Under the pieces are notes generated by a model. It was not told where the DNA came from, did no database searches, and worked only from the letters and a program-made list of their open reading frames with translations. A stretch of 64,000 nt of DNA, from positions 115,647 through 179,646 of the forward strand of contig NZ_JABBWV010000014.1 in assembly GCF_012999535.1 (NCBI RefSeq), given 5' to 3'. This DNA comes from Microbispora sp. H11081 (GTDB lineage Bacteria; Actinomycetota; Actinomycetes; Streptosporangiales; Streptosporangiaceae). Within the stretch, counting starts at the first letter, position 1. Every line of letters starts with the position of its first letter. Both the position numbers and the translations under genes were made by a program. Positions 25,675 to 33,177 of the stretch are shown here, piece after piece.

Positions 25675-26832
25675 GTGCGACTGCCCCGCGTGAAATCCGA
25701 GCACCGGCCTCACCGGTACGACGACGGCACCATTCGCATCGGCGGCGAGATTTACGGCATCGCCGCCGAAATCGCCGACCCGTACGGCTGGGTGTGGACG
25801 GCGCTCACGCTGATGGACGGCACCCGCTCCCGCGACGAGATCGCCGAGCGGCTGCGCCTGGCCCATCCCGAGGTGCCGGACGCCGTGTCGATCGTGGAGC
25901 AACTGGTCGCCACCCGATACCTGGAGGACGCCGCCGCGGTGCCGCCCGACGGGCTGACCGAGCGCGAACTCGACCGTTACAGCAGGAACCACGCGTTCTT
26001 CCGCGCGGTCGACGCCGCGCCGGGCGCCCACGGCTGGGAGACCCAGGTCCGGCTGAAGTCCGCGCGGGTCGTGGTGCTCGGCCTCGGCGGCACCGGCAGC
26101 CACGCGGCGTGGGCGCTCGCCGCCGTCGGCGTCGGCACCATCCACTGCGTGGACCCCGACGTGGTCGAGTTGTCCAACCTCAACCGCCAGGTGCTCTACG
26201 GCGAGCAGGACGTGGGACGCCCGAAGGCCGAGGCGGCCGTGGCGCGGCTGCGGACCGTCAACTCCGACATCCGCGTCACCAGCGAACTCCGCCGCATCGG
26301 CAGCAGGCGGCAACTGGACGACCTGATCGCGGGCTACGACGCGCTCGCCCTGTGCGCGGACCGGCCCACCGGGCACGGCATCCGGGTGTGGGCCAACCGC
26401 GCCTGCGCCGCAGCGAACATCCCCTGGGCCGGTGGCGGATACAGCGGCCCGCTCGTCACCGTGGGGTGCTTCGCGCCGGGGGTGGGCGCCTGCTACGAGT
26501 GCCTGAGCAGCGGCGAGGAGGCGCGGCGCCGCCCCGGCACGCCGGTCGACCTCGGCGGGCCGGGGGTCATCGCCACCTCGGCGGGCGTGTCCGGCCAGCT
26601 CGTCGCCCACGCCCTGATCGGGCTGCTGACCGGTGTGCCCGTGCCGCCGGCCGGCACCATCCAGGGGGTCAACCTGATCGCCCCGGACCACCACGTGTGG
26701 GTCAGGCATCCGCCGCGTCCCGGCTGTCCGGTGTGCGGCACACCCGGCCCGTACGGCGGATCCGAGCACGATTTCATTCCGGCCGATGAGCCAAATCGGC
26801 ACGGAATGAATGAAGGAAGAATCCTTGACTGA
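25675..26832 (+). CDS. MccB-like ThiF/E1 peptide-adenylating enzyme with N-terminal RRE-type domain
   Basis: 385 residues. Residues 1-95 look like the winged-helix peptide-clamp/RiPP recognition domain (YGWVWTALTLMDGTRSRDEIAERL). From RYSRN (101-105) an E1 fold runs: nucleotide loop VVVLGLGGTGSHAA, DPDVVELSNLNRQVLYGEQDVG (Arg171 and Gln172 of the E1 ATP site), ADRP (228-231), W-AN (239-241), CYEC (273/276) and CPVC (351/354), a four-cysteine zinc site. RYSRN, A-D-x-P with W-x-N, and CYEC match the order in E. coli MccB, which adenylates the C-terminal Asn of microcin C precursor. Next comes a 41-residue peptide gene ending in Asn. Start by absence of ribosome site and a leaderless promoter. 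Confidence 0.85.
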   Translation: MRLPRVKSEHRPHRYDDGTIRIGGEIYGIAAEIADPYGWVWTALTLMDGTRSRDEIAERLRLAHPEVPDAVSIVEQLVATRYLEDAAAVPPDGLTERELDRYSRNHAFFRAVDAAPGAHGWETQVRLKSARVVVLGLGGTGSHAAWALAAVGVGTIHCVDPDVVELSNLNRQVLYGEQDVGRPKAEAAVARLRTVNSDIRVTSELRRIGSRRQLDDLIAGYDALALCADRPTGHGIRVWANRACAAANIPWAGGGYSGPLVTVGCFAPGVGACYECLSSGEEARRRPGTPVDLGGPGVIATSAGVSGQLVAHALIGLLTGVPVPPAGTIQGVNLIAPDHHVWVRHPPRPGCPVCGTPGPYGGSEHDFIPADEPNRHGMNEGRILD

Positions 26833-26906
26833 TTCCTGTCAAAGGCGAATCATGAACCCGTTCTCGCGAGAAGATCCATGTCCCCTCCCATCCAGAGAGG
26901 AAGCGG

Positions 26907-27032
26907 ATGAACACGAACGAACACGAGACAGAACCCGCCGACGAGACCGCCGCGCCGGCGAAGACGAAGATCACCATCCGGCTGCTCGACAAGATCGAGA
27001 CCACGACCAGCAGCAACAGCGTCGGCAACTGA
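26907..27032 (+). CDS. Candidate RiPP precursor peptide, 41 residues, C-terminal Asn
   Basis: A short gene 74 nt after the E1-like gene, with GAGAGGAAG ideally placed before its ATG. Acidic N-terminal half (MNTNEHETEPADETAAPAK), a basic/hydrophobic amphipathic middle (TKITIRLLDKIE) suited to a recognition helix or strand, and a polar tail TTTSSNSVGN. No cysteine or aromatic residue, so lanthionine, azoline from Cys or sactionine chemistry is unlikely. Ending in Asn is the feature required of MccA-type substrates, whose terminal Asn is joined to a nucleotide. Lies between the two RRE-like-domain proteins. Function inferred from position and composition. Confidence 0.72.
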   Translation: MNTNEHETEPADETAAPAKTKITIRLLDKIETTTSSNSVGN

Positions 27033-27127
27033 ACGAACGCCGGGCGAGGCGCGCGGGGGCGCCGCGGGGCCGCCCGCACGCCTCGCCCGGTGAGAACCGG
27101 CACGAAGGAGCGCGCAGGGAGGGAAGG

Positions 27128-27799
27128 GTGGCACACGCCGGGGACATCTTCGACGAGGTGCGGCGGGCCGAGGCGCCGGTCCTGTCCGCGGCCGACTACC
27201 AGGCCGAGTTCACCGAGGAGTTCGAGCGTGCCCCCGACGGGGTGTGGAAGCTCGAACGCGCCCAGGAGTTCTTCGAACCCGACGTGGCGAGCTGGCGGGC
27301 GATGATGGCCGGCGACTGGGACGGGTCGCTCGCCATGCTGGAGGAGCTGCGGGAGTTCCTCTTCACCTACTACAAGACCCGGCCGGAGGCCCGCCGGATC
27401 CGCATCGTGGAGACGCCGCTCACCCCCTATCTCCAGTGGGAGCTGCACGTCCTGGCCGTACGGGCGACGGCGGGCGAGCGTCCCCGGGTGCTGCACGCCG
27501 ACGCCGTACGTGAGCTGGAGCGCGGCGCGCCGCTCCCCGAGATCGTCGTGCTCGGCCCCTCGCTGCTCTACGAGGTGCTGTACGACGAGATCGGCGCACA
27601 CGTGGGCGCCCGGCGGATCACCGATCCCGGGCTCGTCGGCCCCTGCCTGGCCGCGATCAGACAGCTCTACGGCCGCGGCGAGGACGTCCGGGCGTACGTC
27701 GAGCGGGAGGTCGCCCCGCTGCCGCCACCCGTGATCTCCGAGAGCGCACGCGCGCTCCTGCCCGGCTACTCCCACCACACCGGGACAATCCGCCCCTGA
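27128..27799 (+). CDS. DUF6879-like protein
   Basis: 223 residues. The stretch FEPDVASWRAMMAGDWDGSL, RIRIVETPLTPYLQWELHVLAVRATAGERPRVLHAD resembles DUF6879 proteins, which in actinobacteria often sit beside regulators or in biosynthetic loci and whose biochemistry is unsettled. Normal DUF6879 proteins are ~170-200 residues; this one has a C-terminal helical extension. GTG with GGAGGGAAGG upstream; the longer open frame upstream would run through the precursor gene in another frame and is rejected. Third gene of the RiPP cluster, 19 nt before the M50 gene. Perhaps an accessory or partner of the adenylating enzyme. Confidence 0.65.
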   Translation: MAHAGDIFDEVRRAEAPVLSAADYQAEFTEEFERAPDGVWKLERAQEFFEPDVASWRAMMAGDWDGSLAMLEELREFLFTYYKTRPEARRIRIVETPLTPYLQWELHVLAVRATAGERPRVLHADAVRELERGAPLPEIVVLGPSLLYEVLYDEIGAHVGARRITDPGLVGPCLAAIRQLYGRGEDVRAYVEREVAPLPPPVISESARALLPGYSHHTGTIRP

Positions 27800-27818
27800 A
27801 TCCCGCACCAGGAGGCCC

Positions 27819-29006
27819 GTGTTGGCAGAGGCCACCGTGGTCCGGCTGCGCGAGCTCGCGTTCCGGCAGGACGGCTCGCAGTGGATCGTCGGCCGCCCGG
27901 ACGGGGACGAGTTCGTCGCCGTGCCGTACGAGGGGATGCGGGCGATCGAACTGCTGTCGGCGGGCGCCACGGTCGAGGAGGCGGAACGCCGGCTGCGCGC
28001 GGAGACGGGGGCGGATCTCGACGTCGGCGACTTCGTCCGCGCCCTCGGCGAACTGGGCTTCCTCAACGAGCCGGGCGGCACGGCCGCTCCCGCCGGACCG
28101 CCGACACTGCCCCGGCTGCGCCCCCGGCACGTGCGGTGGACGCTGCACCCGCTGCTCCACCTGCCGGTCGCCGGCCTGGTAGCGGCCGGCATCACGGCGG
28201 CGGTCGTGCGGCCGGAGACGCTGCCGGGCTGGCGCGACCTGCTGTGGAGCGAGCGGGGCACGCTCGTGCTCGCGTCGCAGATCGCCGTCGGCTGGGGGCT
28301 GATCTTCCTGCACGAGATGGCCCACCTGTCGACCGCCAGGGCGGCGGGGGTGCCGGGCAGGATCCGGCTCGGCACCCGGCTGCAGTTCCTGGCCGTGCAG
28401 ACCGAGGTGTCCGGCGTCTGGCTGGCCGGGCGGCGCGTCCGCCTGACGGTCTACCTCGCCGGAATGGCGACGGACGCGGCGGCCTGTGCCGCCGCGCTCC
28501 TGCTGACCGCCGCCGTGGGCCGCCACCCCGCGCTGTCGATGGTCGCGCTGACCTCGCTCGGCATGCTGGCCAGGCAGTTCCTCGTGTTCATGCGCACCGA
28601 CGTCTACTTCCTGCTGCAGGACCTGAGCGGGTGCCGCAACATGTACGGCGACGCCTCCGCGTACGTCCGCCACCTGGCGCTGCGGCTGCTCCGGCGGCCC
28701 TCTCCCGACCCGCTCGCCCGGCTGCCGCGCAAGGAGCGCCGCGCGCTCCGCGCGTACGCGCTGCTGCTGGTCGCGGGCACCGCGGCCTGCCTTGGTGTGG
28801 CGTTCGCGGTGACGGCGCCCGCGACGCTGACGCTGCTCGACCGGGCCGTGCGCGGGCTGGCCGACCCCGTGGACCCGGTCGCCCGGCTGGACGCCGCCGC
28901 GGTGCTGCTGTCCGCGGTCGCGTTCCAGGCGATCTGGGCACGGGCCTGGTGGCGCAGGCACGGCCCGCGCGTACGGCGCGCGCTGCGCACGCGGCTGGGG
29001 CGTTGA
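27819..29006 (+). CDS. M50 site-2-protease-like protein with N-terminal PqqD-like domain
   Basis: 395 residues. Residues 1-85 form a PqqD/RRE-like domain (QWIVGRPDGDEFVAVPYEGMRAIELLSAG, then a helical DVGDFVRALGELGFL). The rest is membrane-embedded: HEMAH at 165-169 gives the HExxH zinc site, and an Asp in AGMATDA (219) on the next helix could be the third ligand. Several further helices follow. In RiPP loci such fusions can cut the leader during maturation/export. GTG or the following TTG is the start; GGAGG precedes both. Last gene of the cluster; its stop abuts that of the convergent epimerase gene. Confidence 0.8.
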   Translation: MLAEATVVRLRELAFRQDGSQWIVGRPDGDEFVAVPYEGMRAIELLSAGATVEEAERRLRAETGADLDVGDFVRALGELGFLNEPGGTAAPAGPPTLPRLRPRHVRWTLHPLLHLPVAGLVAAGITAAVVRPETLPGWRDLLWSERGTLVLASQIAVGWGLIFLHEMAHLSTARAAGVPGRIRLGTRLQFLAVQTEVSGVWLAGRRVRLTVYLAGMATDAAACAAALLLTAAVGRHPALSMVALTSLGMLARQFLVFMRTDVYFLLQDLSGCRNMYGDASAYVRHLALRLLRRPSPDPLARLPRKERRALRAYALLLVAGTAACLGVAFAVTAPATLTLLDRAVRGLADPVDPVARLDAAAVLLSAVAFQAIWARAWWRRHGPRVRRALRTRLGR

Positions 29007-29891
29007 TCAGGACCGCGCGTAGGAGCCGCTCGTCAGCTCCTCGACCAGTCCGGGCCGTCGCGGTGCCCATCCGAACAGCCGCCGCGCCCGCGAGGCGTCC
29101 AGCGGCGACGAACGGGTGAGCGTGGCGGCGAGCGGCCCCATCGCGGCGGTCCCCTGCTCCAGCGTGAGCGACACGGCCTGGGCGCCGGTCAGGCCGGCGA
29201 CCGCCTCGGCCATCCGCCGGATCGGGGTCCGCTCGGCCGAGGCGGCGTTGACGACGACCCCGGGCTCGCGGCGCTCCAGCGCGGCGACGTACAGCGCCGC
29301 GAGGTCGTCGACGTGCACCGACGACCACTCGTTTGCGCCGTCGCCGATGTAGGGCACCATCCCGCTCTGCCGGCCGGCGCCGATGAGCCCCTGGAGCAGG
29401 CCCGACCCGCCGCGCCCGTAGACAAGCGCCGCCCGGATCACCGTGCCCGCCACGTGGCCGGCGGCCAGGACCTGCCGCTCGCCGAGCACCTTGTACGGCT
29501 GCGCCGACGTCTCGGGGGTGACGGGGTGGTCCTCGTCCACGGTGGCGCCCTGCCGGTCCGGGTAGACCAGGCCCGTGCTGGTGTAGACGAACGCGCCGCC
29601 GTCGTGCAGGCCGTCCAGCAGCGCCGCGAGGGCGTCGTGCTCGATCTCGCCCATGCCAGGATCGGCGTAGTCCACGGCGGCGTGGACCACGGCCTCGGCC
29701 GACGCGGCGGCGCCGCGCAGGACGTCGAGGTCCCGCAGGCTCCCGGCCACCGCCTTGGCGCCCAGCCCTTCGACCCGCTCGCGGGCCTCGTCCGAGCGGG
29801 CCAGGGCGACCACCTCGTGGTCGGCCCTGACGAGGTGCTCGGCGACGACTCCGCCGACGTAGCCGCTGGCGCCGGTGATGAGAATTCGCAT
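29007..29891 (-). CDS. NAD-dependent epimerase/dehydratase-type SDR
   Basis: 294 residues, extended SDR: MRILITGASGYVGGVVAEHL (Gly-rich loop), YTSTGLVYPDRQG, and a YKVLG in place of a clear YxxxK (Tyr is kept and Lys follows at the next position, so the catalytic Lys is displaced). May be a reductase of the dihydroflavonol type with changed activity. Divergent from the MmyB-like XRE regulator at 30053, which probably controls it. Confidence 0.82.
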   Translation of the reverse strand: MRILITGASGYVGGVVAEHLVRADHEVVALARSDEARERVEGLGAKAVAGSLRDLDVLRGAAASAEAVVHAAVDYADPGMGEIEHDALAALLDGLHDGGAFVYTSTGLVYPDRQGATVDEDHPVTPETSAQPYKVLGERQVLAAGHVAGTVIRAALVYGRGGSGLLQGLIGAGRQSGMVPYIGDGANEWSSVHVDDLAALYVAALERREPGVVVNAASAERTPIRRMAEAVAGLTGAQAVSLTLEQGTAAMGPLAATLTRSSPLDASRARRLFGWAPRRPGLVEELTSGSYARS

Positions 29892-30052
29892 GATCGTGTG
29901 CCTCCCGTGAGGTCGGTGACCGCGGCGTGTCCGCGTCCGCCGCCGGTCGGTGCCAACCCCACCGTCGCTTCCGGCCGTCCCGCACAGCCAGGGACCGAGA
30001 GTCCGTGGCTGAGGGGGTCCGCGCGGCCGACGCCGGGCGTACGGTCACAAGC

Positions 30053-30904
30053 ATGGACAAGCATGGCCTGGCGCGGTTCCTCCGGAGCAAGCGGGAGAGC
30101 ATCGACCCCGCCGACGTCGGCCTGCCCCTGGGACGCCGCCGCCGCACCCCGGGCCTGCGGCGCGAGGAGGTCGCCCAGCTCGCGTACGTCTCGGTGGACC
30201 ACTACACGCGGCTGGAACAGGCGCGGGGCCGTCACCCGTCGCGGCGGGTGCTCGACGGCATCGCCCGCGCCCTGCGTCTGTCGGACCAGGAGCGGGCCCA
30301 CCTGTTCCACCTCGCCGGTGAGCTGGAGGAGAGCCGATCAGGGGAGCCGGTGAGCGAGGTGCGCCCGAGCACGCTGAGCCTGGTCAACCGGCTGACCGAC
30401 GCCGCCGCGATCGTCGTGGACGACACGTGCCGCGTGCTGGCCTGGAACCCGCTGGCGGCAGCCCTGTTCGAGGACTTCTCGGCCCTGGCCGGCCAGGAGC
30501 GCAACGTCATCAGGCGCTACTTCCTGCATCCCGACCCGGAGCGGCGGCACTACGGGATGAGCAGCCCTGAACGGTTCGCCGTCACGGCGGTCAGCTATCT
30601 GCGCGTCGCCGCGACCCGCTATCCGGACAGCCACGAGCTGAACAGCCTGATCGCGGAACTGGTGGCGGGGAGCGAGGACTTCGCCCGGCTGTGGAACTCG
30701 CAGCGGTTCCACATCGAGCGTCACCTGCACCAGACCGTGCGGCACCCGCGCGTCGGGCCGATCGAGCTGGACTTCGACGTGCTCACGGTGCCCGACCAGG
30801 AGCAGCAGGTGGTCATCTTCACCGCCGAGCCGGGGTCCACGGCCTACGAGTCCCTGCAGTTCCTGAAGGTCGTCGGCGCCGAGCGGACGCCCGCCGACGC
30901 CTGA
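30053..30904 (+). CDS. XRE-family regulator with MmyB-like ligand domain
   Basis: 283 residues. HTH at 30-80 (TPGLRREEVAQLAYVSVDHYTRLEQARGRHPSRRVL) followed by the MmyB-like PAS domain (NRLTDAAAIVVDDTCRVLAWNPLAAALF, RRYFLHPDPERRHYG, IELDFDVLTVPDQEQQVVIFTAEPGS). This family binds fatty acid-like ligands and usually controls a divergent SDR; the same layout occurs here. ATG chosen because the HTH begins directly after it; upstream in-frame sequence lacks family similarity. Confidence 0.9.
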   Translation: MDKHGLARFLRSKRESIDPADVGLPLGRRRRTPGLRREEVAQLAYVSVDHYTRLEQARGRHPSRRVLDGIARALRLSDQERAHLFHLAGELEESRSGEPVSEVRPSTLSLVNRLTDAAAIVVDDTCRVLAWNPLAAALFEDFSALAGQERNVIRRYFLHPDPERRHYGMSSPERFAVTAVSYLRVAATRYPDSHELNSLIAELVAGSEDFARLWNSQRFHIERHLHQTVRHPRVGPIELDFDVLTVPDQEQQVVIFTAEPGSTAYESLQFLKVVGAERTPADA

Positions 30905-30956
30905 TCCACGCCCGCCGACGTCCATCTCCCCGCCCGTCGGCGGTTGATGTAAAAAG

Positions 30957-31013
30957 TTCTGTACATCACGTCAAAGACGGTTTACCTTGATGGTGTCAAA
31001 GATTCTGTACATC
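30957..31013. repeat. Direct repeats upstream of the membrane protein/XRE operon
   Basis: TTCTGTACATC occurs at 30957-30967 and 31003-31013, and GTCAAAGA at 30970-30977 and 30995-31002. The left part also forms GATGTA-10 nt-TACATC. The set ends 18 nt before the first start codon, so it probably binds the XRE protein of the same operon. Confidence 0.6.
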
Positions 31014-31031
31014 CAGAGAGGGGAGCCGATC

Positions 31032-31460
31032 ATGACGCACGAGGAGAAGCGCGCCTGGATCCGGCTGGTCGTCGCCGTGGTCGCCTACGCCGTGTACGTC
31101 GTCACCATCCTCAGACGGGCGGACGGAGGCCCGCTATCAGATGTGCCGTACGCCGCCGCCCTGCTGTGGACGATCGGCGGGGCGATCGGCGCGGCGATCC
31201 TGGCCGAGATCGGGATGGCGATCGTCAATCCGCGGGCCTCGCGCGTCATCGACGTCCGCGACAAGGAGATCGGGCGGCTCGGCGACTACACCGGTCAGGC
31301 GTTCGTGGCCATCGGGGCGCTCGCGGCGATGCTCATGGCCGTGGCGGAGTGGGACGGGTTCTGGATCGCCAACGTGATCTACCTCTTCTTCGTCCTGTCG
31401 GCGATCCTCAGCGACACCACCAAGATCATCCTCTATCGCAGGAGCGTGCCGGAGTGGTGA
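31032..31460 (+). CDS. Four-helix membrane protein partner of a small XRE regulator
   Basis: 142 residues, four predicted membrane helices (RLVVAVVAYAVYVVTIL; YAAALLWTIGGAIGAAILAEIGMAIV; AFVAIGALAAMLMAVAEW; IANVIYLFFVLSAILSDTTKIILY) and a charged loop RVIDVRDKEIGRLGDYTG. Such proteins are common partners of short XRE repressors; function unproven. ATG with GAGAGGGGAG. Its stop overlaps the XRE start (GTGA). First of three overlapping genes. Confidence 0.75.
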   Translation: MTHEEKRAWIRLVVAVVAYAVYVVTILRRADGGPLSDVPYAAALLWTIGGAIGAAILAEIGMAIVNPRASRVIDVRDKEIGRLGDYTGQAFVAIGALAAMLMAVAEWDGFWIANVIYLFFVLSAILSDTTKIILYRRSVPEW

Positions 31461-31687
31461 AGCCCACCCGAGTGACGAACCGCATCCGCGCACTGCGGTT
31501 CGCCCACGACGAGATGACCCAGGCCGAACTCGCCGAGCGCATCGGCGTGACCAGGCAGACCGTCATCGCCATCGAGCAGGGCCGATACTCGCCGTCCCTG
31601 GAGATGGCCTTCCGGATCGCCCGGGTGTTCGGCGCCCCGCTCGACGACGTGTTCCAGTATCCCGACCTCCCCGAGGAGACGAAATGA
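31457..31687 (+). CDS. Short XRE-type helix-turn-helix regulator
   Basis: 76 residues, almost only an HTH: NRIRALRFAHDEMTQAELAERIGVTRQTVIAIEQGRYSPSLEMAFRIARVF, ending DDVFQYPDL. The YozG/XRE type typically represses its own operon. Coupled on both sides: GTGA overlap with the membrane protein and ATGA overlap with the oxidoreductase. Confidence 0.9.
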   Translation: MKPTRVTNRIRALRFAHDEMTQAELAERIGVTRQTVIAIEQGRYSPSLEMAFRIARVFGAPLDDVFQYPDLPEETK

Positions 31688-32658
31688 AAGCCATCGTCCA
31701 GGACGCGTACGGCCCGGCCGACGTGCTCGAATTACGCGACGTCGACCGCCCCTCGATCCGCGGCGACGAGGTGCTCGTCGAGGTCCGCGCGGCCGCCGTG
31801 GACCCCGGCGTGTGGGTCCTCATGACCGGCACGCCGTACCTCGCGCGCGCCGGGTTCGGGCTGCGCCGCCCCAAGGTTCCCGTCCGGGGCCGCGACGTCG
31901 CCGGGGTGGTGACGGCCGTCGGCGCCGGCGTCACCCGCTTCAGGCCCGGTCAGGAGGTGTACGGCGCCTGCCCCAACGGCTCGCTCGCCGAGTTCGCGAG
32001 GGCGCCGCAGGCCCGCCTCGCGCCGAAGCCGGCCAACCTCACGTTCGAACAGGCCGCCGCGGTGCCGGTCTCCGGCATGACGGCGCTGCAGGCCGTACGC
32101 GACGTCGCCGGCGTGCGCCCGGGGCAGCGGGTGCTGGTGATCGGCGCGTCGGGAGGCGTGGGGTCGTTCGCCGTGCAGATCGCCAAGGCGCTCGGCGCGA
32201 GCGTCACCGGCGTGTGCGCGACGGCGAAGGCGGACTTCGTGCGGTCGCTCGGGGCCGACGACGTCATCGACTACACCCGCGAGGAGATCGACCACGACGG
32301 CGCGCGCTACGACGTCGTCGTCGACACCGCGGGCAACCGGCCGCTGTCCCTGCTGCGGCGCGTCCTGACCCCGCGCGGCACGCTGGCGATCGTCGGCGGC
32401 GGGCACACGGCATACCGCTTCACCGGTGGCATGGGACGCACGTTCCGGGCGCCGCTGCTGTCGGCTTTCACGCGGCAGCGACTGCGCCCGATGTTCTCCC
32501 GCGAGCGCGCCGACCACCTGGAGGAACTGACCCGGCTCATCGAGTCCGGCGCCGTCATTCCGGCCGTCGACCGCACCTATCCCCTCGCCGCCGCGCCCGA
32601 CGCGATCCGGCACCTCATGGAAGGCCACCCCGCCGGCAAGGTCGTCGTCACCGTGTGA
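31684..32658 (+). CDS. Zinc-independent alcohol dehydrogenase/quinone oxidoreductase (MDR)
   Basis: 324 residues. GroES-like N-terminal domain (VRGRDVAGVVTAVGAGVTRFRPGQEVYGA) and Rossmann domain with VIGASGGVGSFAVQIAKALGA (NADPH binding). No Cys/His zinc ligands of true alcohol dehydrogenases. Likely reduces quinones or enones in the cytosol. Third gene of the membrane protein-XRE operon, so its expression may answer whatever signal the XRE protein senses. Confidence 0.87.
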   Translation: MKAIVQDAYGPADVLELRDVDRPSIRGDEVLVEVRAAAVDPGVWVLMTGTPYLARAGFGLRRPKVPVRGRDVAGVVTAVGAGVTRFRPGQEVYGACPNGSLAEFARAPQARLAPKPANLTFEQAAAVPVSGMTALQAVRDVAGVRPGQRVLVIGASGGVGSFAVQIAKALGASVTGVCATAKADFVRSLGADDVIDYTREEIDHDGARYDVVVDTAGNRPLSLLRRVLTPRGTLAIVGGGHTAYRFTGGMGRTFRAPLLSAFTRQRLRPMFSRERADHLEELTRLIESGAVIPAVDRTYPLAAAPDAIRHLMEGHPAGKVVVTV

Positions 32659-32664
32659 CCGCCC

Positions 32665-33066
32665 TCAGGACGTCAGGGGCATCCGGCGGGCGCGGACCGT
32701 GCGGCGACTGATCCGCCAGCCGTGGTCGTCACGCACGAGCGTGTCCTCGTAGGTCACGCTGCCCGTGGTCCCGTCGGCGTTGACCCCGATGCCCTTCGAG
32801 ATCGCTCGCGCCCGGCCGTCCGCCGCCTCGGTGACGACGATGTTGGTCACGTGATGGGCGACCGGGTTCCCCTCGCCCAGGGCGAGCGCGGCGTCGCGCA
32901 GCGCCGCGAGCCCGACGATCACCCCGCCGCCGAGATCACCGACGTCGTAGACCACGTCGGGCACGAACACCTCGCGCAGGCCGTCGAAGTCGCCGCTGTC
33001 CGTGAGATGGCCGTGCAGGTTGATCAGGTCCGTGATGGCCGTGCGGTCGTCGGCAGTCAGGGTCAT
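32665..33066 (-). CDS. SnoaL-like NTF2-fold protein
   Basis: 133 residues: LTADDRTAITDLINLHGHLTDSGDFDGLREVFVPDVVYDVGD, then HHVTNIVVTEAADGRARAISKG. The N-terminal Tyr/Asp/His pocket pattern is that of the SnoaL_4 group (scytalone dehydratase/dioxygenase-small-subunit-like). GGAGG before the ATG. Divergent from a TetR gene, with two GGGGA-rich palindromes between them, hence likely its target. Confidence 0.82.
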   Translation of the reverse strand: MTLTADDRTAITDLINLHGHLTDSGDFDGLREVFVPDVVYDVGDLGGGVIVGLAALRDAALALGEGNPVAHHVTNIVVTEAADGRARAISKGIGVNADGTTGSVTYEDTLVRDDHGWRISRRTVRARRMPLTS

Positions 33067-33090
33067 CGTCCTCCGCCGTTCCATCCAAAT

Positions 33091-33138
33091 GGGGAGCTCC
33101 CCGTCTAAGGTTGTCACCGTAAACGGGGAACTCCCCGG
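33091..33138. promoter_or_regulatory. Two palindromic operators between SnoaL-like and TetR genes
   Basis: GGGGAGCTCCCC (33091-33102, perfect) and CGGGGAACTCCCCGG (33124-33138, one mismatch at the centre), 34 nt centre to centre. They flank the presumed promoters of both genes, the usual arrangement for a TetR-family autorepressor. Confidence 0.65.
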
Positions 33139-33177
33139 ATAGCAAGAGAAGCCCGATAGCAAAAGAAGGGAGTGCGG

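Noticed and set aside
25675..26832. Reading the E1 protein as MoeB/ThiF for cofactor synthesis
   Set aside because: N-terminal winged-helix-type domain, no MoaD/ThiS partner, MccB-like RYSRN and ADRP motifs, and the adjacent Asn-ending peptide gene favour a RiPP role.
26810..27127. Upstream extension of the DUF6879 frame
   Set aside because: Reads through the precursor gene in another frame as Arg/Asp-rich sequence; the GTG at 27128 has a much better ribosome site.
26774..28375. 533-codon reverse frame across the RiPP cluster
   Set aside because: Opposes the precursor, DUF6879 and M50 genes that have ribosome sites and motifs; composition is non-protein-like.
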